From assembly GCA_035430165.1 (NCBI GenBank), contig DAOMGE010000001.1, forward strand, positions 1 to 64,000: DNA of 64,000 bases, written 5' to 3'. Of this stretch, positions 60,072-64,000 are shown in pieces (positions within the stretch are counted from its first letter, which is position 1; every line of letters starts with the position of its first letter). The translations under genes and the position numbers were made by a program. The notes under the pieces are model-generated. The model saw only the letters and a list, made by a program, of their open reading frames with translations. It was not told the DNA's origin and ran no database searches. Source of the DNA: UBA7239 sp035430165. GTDB taxonomy: Bacteria > Pseudomonadota > Gammaproteobacteria > Pseudomonadales > UBA7239.

Positions 60072-62783
60072 TCAAACAAGCCTGCCATGGCATTGCTTGT
60101 ATTTTTTACCGGAACCACACGGGCAAGGATCGTTGCGACCCACCTTTTCACCTTCCCGCACATAGGTGGCAACTGATTTTTCATGTGCATCCGGATTTTC
60201 CGCATCACCGTCGTCTTCATGCAAAGCAGAGACTGATTCGTGCTTGAGCTGGATTTTTTCCTGTTGCTGTCTGCGCTGCTCTTCCATCGCATCAATCTCT
60301 TCGCGACTGGCAATTTCTATCCTGAACAGAATGCGGATAATTTCTGACTTGATATTGTCCAGTAACAAACGGAACAACTCAAAAGACTCGCGCTTGAATT
60401 CCTGCTTGGGGTTTTTTTGCGCGTAGGCGCGCAAATTGATGCCCTGACGCAAATGATCCATGCTGGCAAGATGTTCCTTCCAGAGGTTGTCCAGCACTTG
60501 CAACATGATCTGCTTCTCGACCTGACGCAAGATCACCTCAACACCCTCGTATTTTTTCACGTAATGTGCAGTGGCTTCCTGCAGTATCCGTTTATGCAAT
60601 GTAGCTTCCTGCAAATTGACATCCGCCGCCAGCCAGTCACGCAACGGCAACTTCAAACCAATCTCCGTTTCAAGCGCCTGTTCAAGGCCTGGCAAGTCCC
60701 ACTGCTCGACAAAACTTTGCGCCGGCACGTACTGGGAAATCCATTCGCCCACCACATCATCGCGGATAGCACTGATAACATCACCGACATCTTCCGCTTC
60801 CAGAATGTCATTGCGTTGCTGGTAAATAACCTGCCTCTGGTCATTCGCGACGTTGTCATATTCCAGCAACTGCTTGCGAATATCAAAGTTGCGTCCTTCT
60901 ACTTTACGCTGCGCCTTTTCAATGGAGTTGGTGACCATGCTGTGCTCGATGGCTTCGCCGCGTTGCATGCCCAGCGCTTGCATGATGCTTTTCACGCGTT
61001 CCGATGCAAAAATCCGCATCAGGTCATCTTCAAGTGACAAATAGAAGCGTGAGAGTCCCGGATCACCCTGACGACCTGCGCGACCGCGCAACTGGTTATC
61101 TATCCTGCGCGATTCATGTCTTTCCGTGCCAAGAATATGCAGGCCACCTGCAGCCAGCACGGCTTCATGGCGAGCTTTCCATTCAGCTTTTATCTTATCG
61201 ATCTGTTGCTGTGTCGGATTTTGCAAGGCAGCCAATTCCGCCTCCCATTTGCCACCCAGTACAATATCGGTACCACGACCTGCCATGTTGGTGGCAATAG
61301 TCACCGTGGCTGGACGCCCGGCCTGTGCAATAATTTCTGCCTCCTGCGCATGAAATTTTGCATTCAGCACGCGATGCTCAATACCTGCCTGTTGCAGGCG
61401 GCGTGACATTTCTTCCGATGTTTCTACGGAGGCCGTACCCACCAGCACCGGTGCATTCTGCGCAATGTATTTTTTTACATCCTGAATGATCGCTTCATAT
61501 TTTTCTTCCTTGCTCATGTACACCACATCATTCAGATCCTTACGAACCAGCGGTCTGTTGGTTGGCATCACCACAACATCAAGACCATAGATCTGCATGA
61601 ACTCCGGCGCTTCCGTATCAGCAGTTCCTGTCATACCTGCCAGTTTGCTGTACATGCGGAAATAATTCTGGAATGTAGTAGAAGCCAGTGTCTGGCTTTC
61701 GCTCTGGATTTCCACGCCTTCTTTTGCCTCAAGCGCCTGGTGCAAGCCTTCTGACAAACGACGACCAGGCATGGTGCGCCCGGTATGTTCATCGATGAGA
61801 ACCACCTGGCCTTCCTGCACAATGTATTCCACATCGCGATGAAACAGGGTGTGTGCACGTAAACCCGCATGGATATGGTGCAACAATGACAGGTTGGTCA
61901 CTGCATAAAGACTGTCATTAGCATCCAGTAATCCGTCTTTGATCAAAAGCTGCTCGATCAGTTGATGGCCTTCTTCTGTCAATTCCGCCTGACGTTGTTT
62001 TTCATCCAGCGTGTAGTGACCCGGTGTTTCTTCTGTCTGCTGCTTGAGGCGAGGCATCAAGGCGTTGATACGCTTGTAAACGGCAGAACTGTTTTCAGCG
62101 GCACCCGAAATAATCAATGGGGTACGGGCTTCATCAATCAGGATGGAATCTACTTCGTCGACAATCGCGAAAAACAACCGGCGCTGCACCTTGTCTTCCA
62201 CAGACAATGCCATGTTGTCACGCAAGTAATCAAACCCGTATTCATTATTGGTGCCGTAAGTAATATCTTGCTGGTAGGCAATTCTTTTTTCATCAGGCGA
62301 TTGCTGGGAAAGAATCACACCAACCGTCATACCCAGTTTTTCATAAACCGGGCGCATCCAGTTGGCGTCACGGCTGGCAAGATAATCGTTCACCGTCACA
62401 ACGTGAACCCCTTCACCCGCCAGCGCATTGAGGTATACCGGCAGTGTCGCCACCAGTGTCTTACCCTCACCTGTGCGCATTTCAGCTATCTTTCCTGAAT
62501 GCAACACCATGCCGCCGATTAACTGGACATCGAAGTGCCGCAGACCGAGTGTTCGCTTGGCGGCCTCGCGTACCGATGCAAAGGCTTCCGGCAACAACTG
62601 GTCAAGCGTCCCCCCTTTTTTCAGGCGCTCCCGGAACTCGGTTGTCTTGGCGGCAAGCTGCTCATCCGTCAGCGCCTGCCACTGTGGCTCAAGTGCATTA
62701 ACTTGCGCCACAACCTTACCCAGACGCTTGAGCTCCCTTTCATTTTTGCTGCCAAAGATTTTCTTTAGGACATTGCCGATCAT
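60072..62783 (-). CDS. secA: Preprotein translocase ATPase SecA
   Basis: The product has 903 residues from ATG 62783 (MIGNVLKKIFGSKNERELKR), the family start; the frame to 62804 adds seven residues. It has Walker A MRTGEGKTLVATLP, DEVDSILIDEARTPLI, the preprotein cross-linking domain, NMAGRGTDIVLGG, QLRGRAGRQGDPG, and a C-terminal zinc site DPCPCGSGKKYKQCHG that binds SecB. It drives export through SecYEG. secM is absent upstream. Confidence 0.98.
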   Translation of the reverse strand: MIGNVLKKIFGSKNERELKRLGKVVAQVNALEPQWQALTDEQLAAKTTEFRERLKKGGTLDQLLPEAFASVREAAKRTLGLRHFDVQLIGGMVLHSGKIAEMRTGEGKTLVATLPVYLNALAGEGVHVVTVNDYLASRDANWMRPVYEKLGMTVGVILSQQSPDEKRIAYQQDITYGTNNEYGFDYLRDNMALSVEDKVQRRLFFAIVDEVDSILIDEARTPLIISGAAENSSAVYKRINALMPRLKQQTEETPGHYTLDEKQRQAELTEEGHQLIEQLLIKDGLLDANDSLYAVTNLSLLHHIHAGLRAHTLFHRDVEYIVQEGQVVLIDEHTGRTMPGRRLSEGLHQALEAKEGVEIQSESQTLASTTFQNYFRMYSKLAGMTGTADTEAPEFMQIYGLDVVVMPTNRPLVRKDLNDVVYMSKEEKYEAIIQDVKKYIAQNAPVLVGTASVETSEEMSRRLQQAGIEHRVLNAKFHAQEAEIIAQAGRPATVTIATNMAGRGTDIVLGGKWEAELAALQNPTQQQIDKIKAEWKARHEAVLAAGGLHILGTERHESRRIDNQLRGRAGRQGDPGLSRFYLSLEDDLMRIFASERVKSIMQALGMQRGEAIEHSMVTNSIEKAQRKVEGRNFDIRKQLLEYDNVANDQRQVIYQQRNDILEAEDVGDVISAIRDDVVGEWISQYVPAQSFVEQWDLPGLEQALETEIGLKLPLRDWLAADVNLQEATLHKRILQEATAHYVKKYEGVEVILRQVEKQIMLQVLDNLWKEHLASMDHLRQGINLRAYAQKNPKQEFKRESFELFRLLLDNIKSEIIRILFRIEIASREEIDAMEEQRRQQQEKIQLKHESVSALHEDDGDAENPDAHEKSVATYVREGEKVGRNDPCPCGSGKKYKQCHGRLV

Positions 62784-62922
62784 GATCAACCCGGATCTCG
62801 CCATAGCGATGCTTTAAATAAAGCCGCGATGATAGCGGTAGCTGACCTGAAAAGCAGCGGCTAGCGCTCTTTTATTGCCCCATAGTGAGCAGACTACGGC
62901 CTGATGGATTGATGTCTTCAGC

Positions 62923-62951
62923 TTGTACACCAAGACCCAACACGCTAGACT
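62923..62951 (+). promoter_or_regulatory. Promoter of the Ala-rich secreted protein gene
   Basis: TTGTAC (62923-62928) and TAGACT (62946-62951) are 17 bases apart, with a start near 62958 and a leader of about 67 bases to the ATG. Confidence 0.4.
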
Positions 62952-63024
62952 GGCCAAAGGCATGAACTGGTTGGACAGCACATTATGTGGCCGCGTCCGG
63001 TTCTTCTTAATGGAGATTCTTACA

Positions 63025-63825
63025 ATGAAAAAATACGTCCTTGCCCTTTTTTGCCTGATGGCACTGGCTGGCCTGGCAGGCAATGCATCAGCCGGCAATG
63101 TTGTTTACATGGCACTTACGCCAGCGCAAGCAGCGGCTGAGGCGGCAGCGGCGGATCCAGCCCACGCCCCGGCGATCGCAGCGCAGGCTGCATTGGCACA
63201 CCCGGATCAAGCTGTCGATATTCTTAAAGCTATTCTGGCTGTGTGTCCTGATCGCTCAAAAATGAGCAGCGATCCGGCCAGCAAGCTCGCTTTCGCAAAA
63301 GCCACCATGGCCATCCTCAATGCCATGGTAGCGGCAGTACCCGAAAAGAAAGACGAACTGCTCGCTGCAGCCAGCGGCTCCAGTGCCGATGGCTATGATG
63401 CAAGCTTGCTGAGCTCCACTGCAGCCGCAGAAGCTGCGGCAAATGCGGCGGCAGACCCGAACCATGCTGCGGAAATCGCTGCCCAGGCAGCATCAGATAA
63501 TCCGGATCAAGCCGTAGAAATCATGAACGCTGTATTGGCATTAACACCACCCCCAACGCAGGGTGATGCAGCCAGTGAAACCGCATTTACCAATGCTACG
63601 ATGTCCATAGTCAATGCAGTGATAGCTGTGGTACCTGACCAGACCAATGCTATTGTCGCGGTGGTCAGCAACTCCAGTGCGGGGGGCTATGATGCAAATG
63701 CCCTCAGCCTGACCTCATCCAACACCGGTGATGGCAGTGGACAGAACGGCAACAACCTGCTTGCCAACAATGCTTCCTCAAGCAGTTCAAGCTCAGCCGG
63801 CAGCGGTGGTACTGTGTCACCCTGA
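63025..63825 (+). CDS. Secreted Ala-rich protein with internal duplication
   Basis: The product has 266 residues from ATG 63025 behind TGGAG. There is a signal peptide of about 23 residues (KKYVLALFCLMALAGLAGNASA). Two imperfect tandem units of about 95 residues follow. Each has an AAAEAAA helix, DPxHAxxIAAQAA, PDQAVxIxxAxLA, a second ATMxIxNAxxAxVP helix and SSAxGYDAxxLS. The tail is low-complexity Gly/Asn/Ser. No family is recognised; the helical repeats and lack of catalytic motifs suggest a structural or binding role in the periplasm or outside. Confidence 0.8.
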   Translation: MKKYVLALFCLMALAGLAGNASAGNVVYMALTPAQAAAEAAAADPAHAPAIAAQAALAHPDQAVDILKAILAVCPDRSKMSSDPASKLAFAKATMAILNAMVAAVPEKKDELLAAASGSSADGYDASLLSSTAAAEAAANAAADPNHAAEIAAQAASDNPDQAVEIMNAVLALTPPPTQGDAASETAFTNATMSIVNAVIAVVPDQTNAIVAVVSNSSAGGYDANALSLTSSNTGDGSGQNGNNLLANNASSSSSSSAGSGGTVSP

Positions 63826-63841
63826 ACCATATGGAATCCTG

Positions 63842-63871
63842 AAAAATCCCGGCATTGCCGGGATTTTTTTT
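63842..63871 (+). terminator. Intrinsic terminator
   Basis: ATCCCGGC pairs with GCCGGGAT around a three-base loop, with an A-run before and eight T after (63864-63871). It ends the Ala-rich protein transcript. Confidence 0.92.
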
Positions 63872-63965
63872 GTGTCCCGCAAACCGTCGCACAAGGACAA
63901 GCTCATAATGCACGGCATACCTGATTACTGCAAAATGCCTGTTCGACAAACAAGATGGGTATAGC

Positions 63966-64000
63966 GTGAGCACATCCCGACACTGGTCCAGATACGTCTT
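63966..64000 (+). CDS. Possible gene start cut by the window edge
   Basis: A GTG at 63966 opens a frame (MSTSRHWSRYV) that runs off the end of the window. A weak purine stretch (AGATGGG) precedes it. Eleven codons are too few to judge. Confidence 0.2.
   Translation, partial: MSTSRHWSRYV

Overview
The window is a chromosomal segment of a gammaproteobacterium. The neighbourhoods are those of Pseudomonadales/Cellvibrionales-type genomes: hemCDXY, rppH-ptsP, thiI/glnA/DUF4124/ntrBC, a complete mraZ-to-ftsZ division and cell wall cluster, pilA/pilBCD-coaE and secA-argJ-mutT/thiE. A run of exactly 100 Ns inside pilC marks a scaffold gap, so this is a draft assembly. No rRNA, tRNA, CRISPR array or intact insertion sequence was seen. 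The RNA genes found are rnpB and one strong small-RNA candidate.

Layout. 0-0.4 kb: tail of an unknown gene and an imperfect inverted repeat. 0.4-4.4 kb (-): hemC-hemD-hemX-hemY. 4.5-7.0 kb: an SGNH hydrolase, a small membrane protein and an F420-type luciferase-like oxidoreductase. 7.1-9.9 kb (-): rppH-ptsP. 9.9-10.3 kb: a sigma54 promoter driving a short RNA rich in AAnAAnAA motifs (CrcZ-like). 10.3-13.2 kb: an NTF2-fold protein, then feoA-feoB and a Cys-rich Feo partner behind a promoter with an Fnr-like dyad and a Fur box. 13.2-20.0 kb: thiI, then glnA-DUF4124-ntrB-ntrC with two NtrC sites and two sigma54 promoters. 20.1-37.2 kb (-): ftsZ-A-Q-ddl-murC-murG-ftsW-murD-mraY-murF-murE-ftsI-ftsL-rsmH-mraZ behind a MraZ operator. 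37.5-38.5 kb: rnpB (-) and ubiC (+).

38.6-52.4 kb is an accessory block, visibly AT-richer than its flanks. On the + strand there is a tightly packed operon: split transketolase, an epimerase/polyprenyl-phosphate glycosyltransferase fusion, two large membrane proteins and a methyltransferase. Convergent to it, on the - strand, three tandem type IV pilin genes are followed by two paralogous TMTC-like membrane proteins with C-terminal TPRs. pilB-pilC-pilD-coaE lies beyond, and a TfpZ-type pilin accessory gene follows. My inference is that this is a pilin (or surface) glycosylation module: an unusual sugar is made, loaded onto a polyprenyl phosphate, and transferred in the periplasm by GT-C enzymes. 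57.9-63.8 kb: mutT/thiE, argJ, secA and a secreted Ala-rich protein built from an internal duplication.

The regulatory theme is sigma54/nitrogen-carbon control. NtrC-sigma54 acts at glnA, there is probable autoregulation at ntrB, and a sigma54-driven CrcZ-like RNA lies beside the PTS-Ntr gene ptsP. The best leads are that RNA and the glycosylation block.
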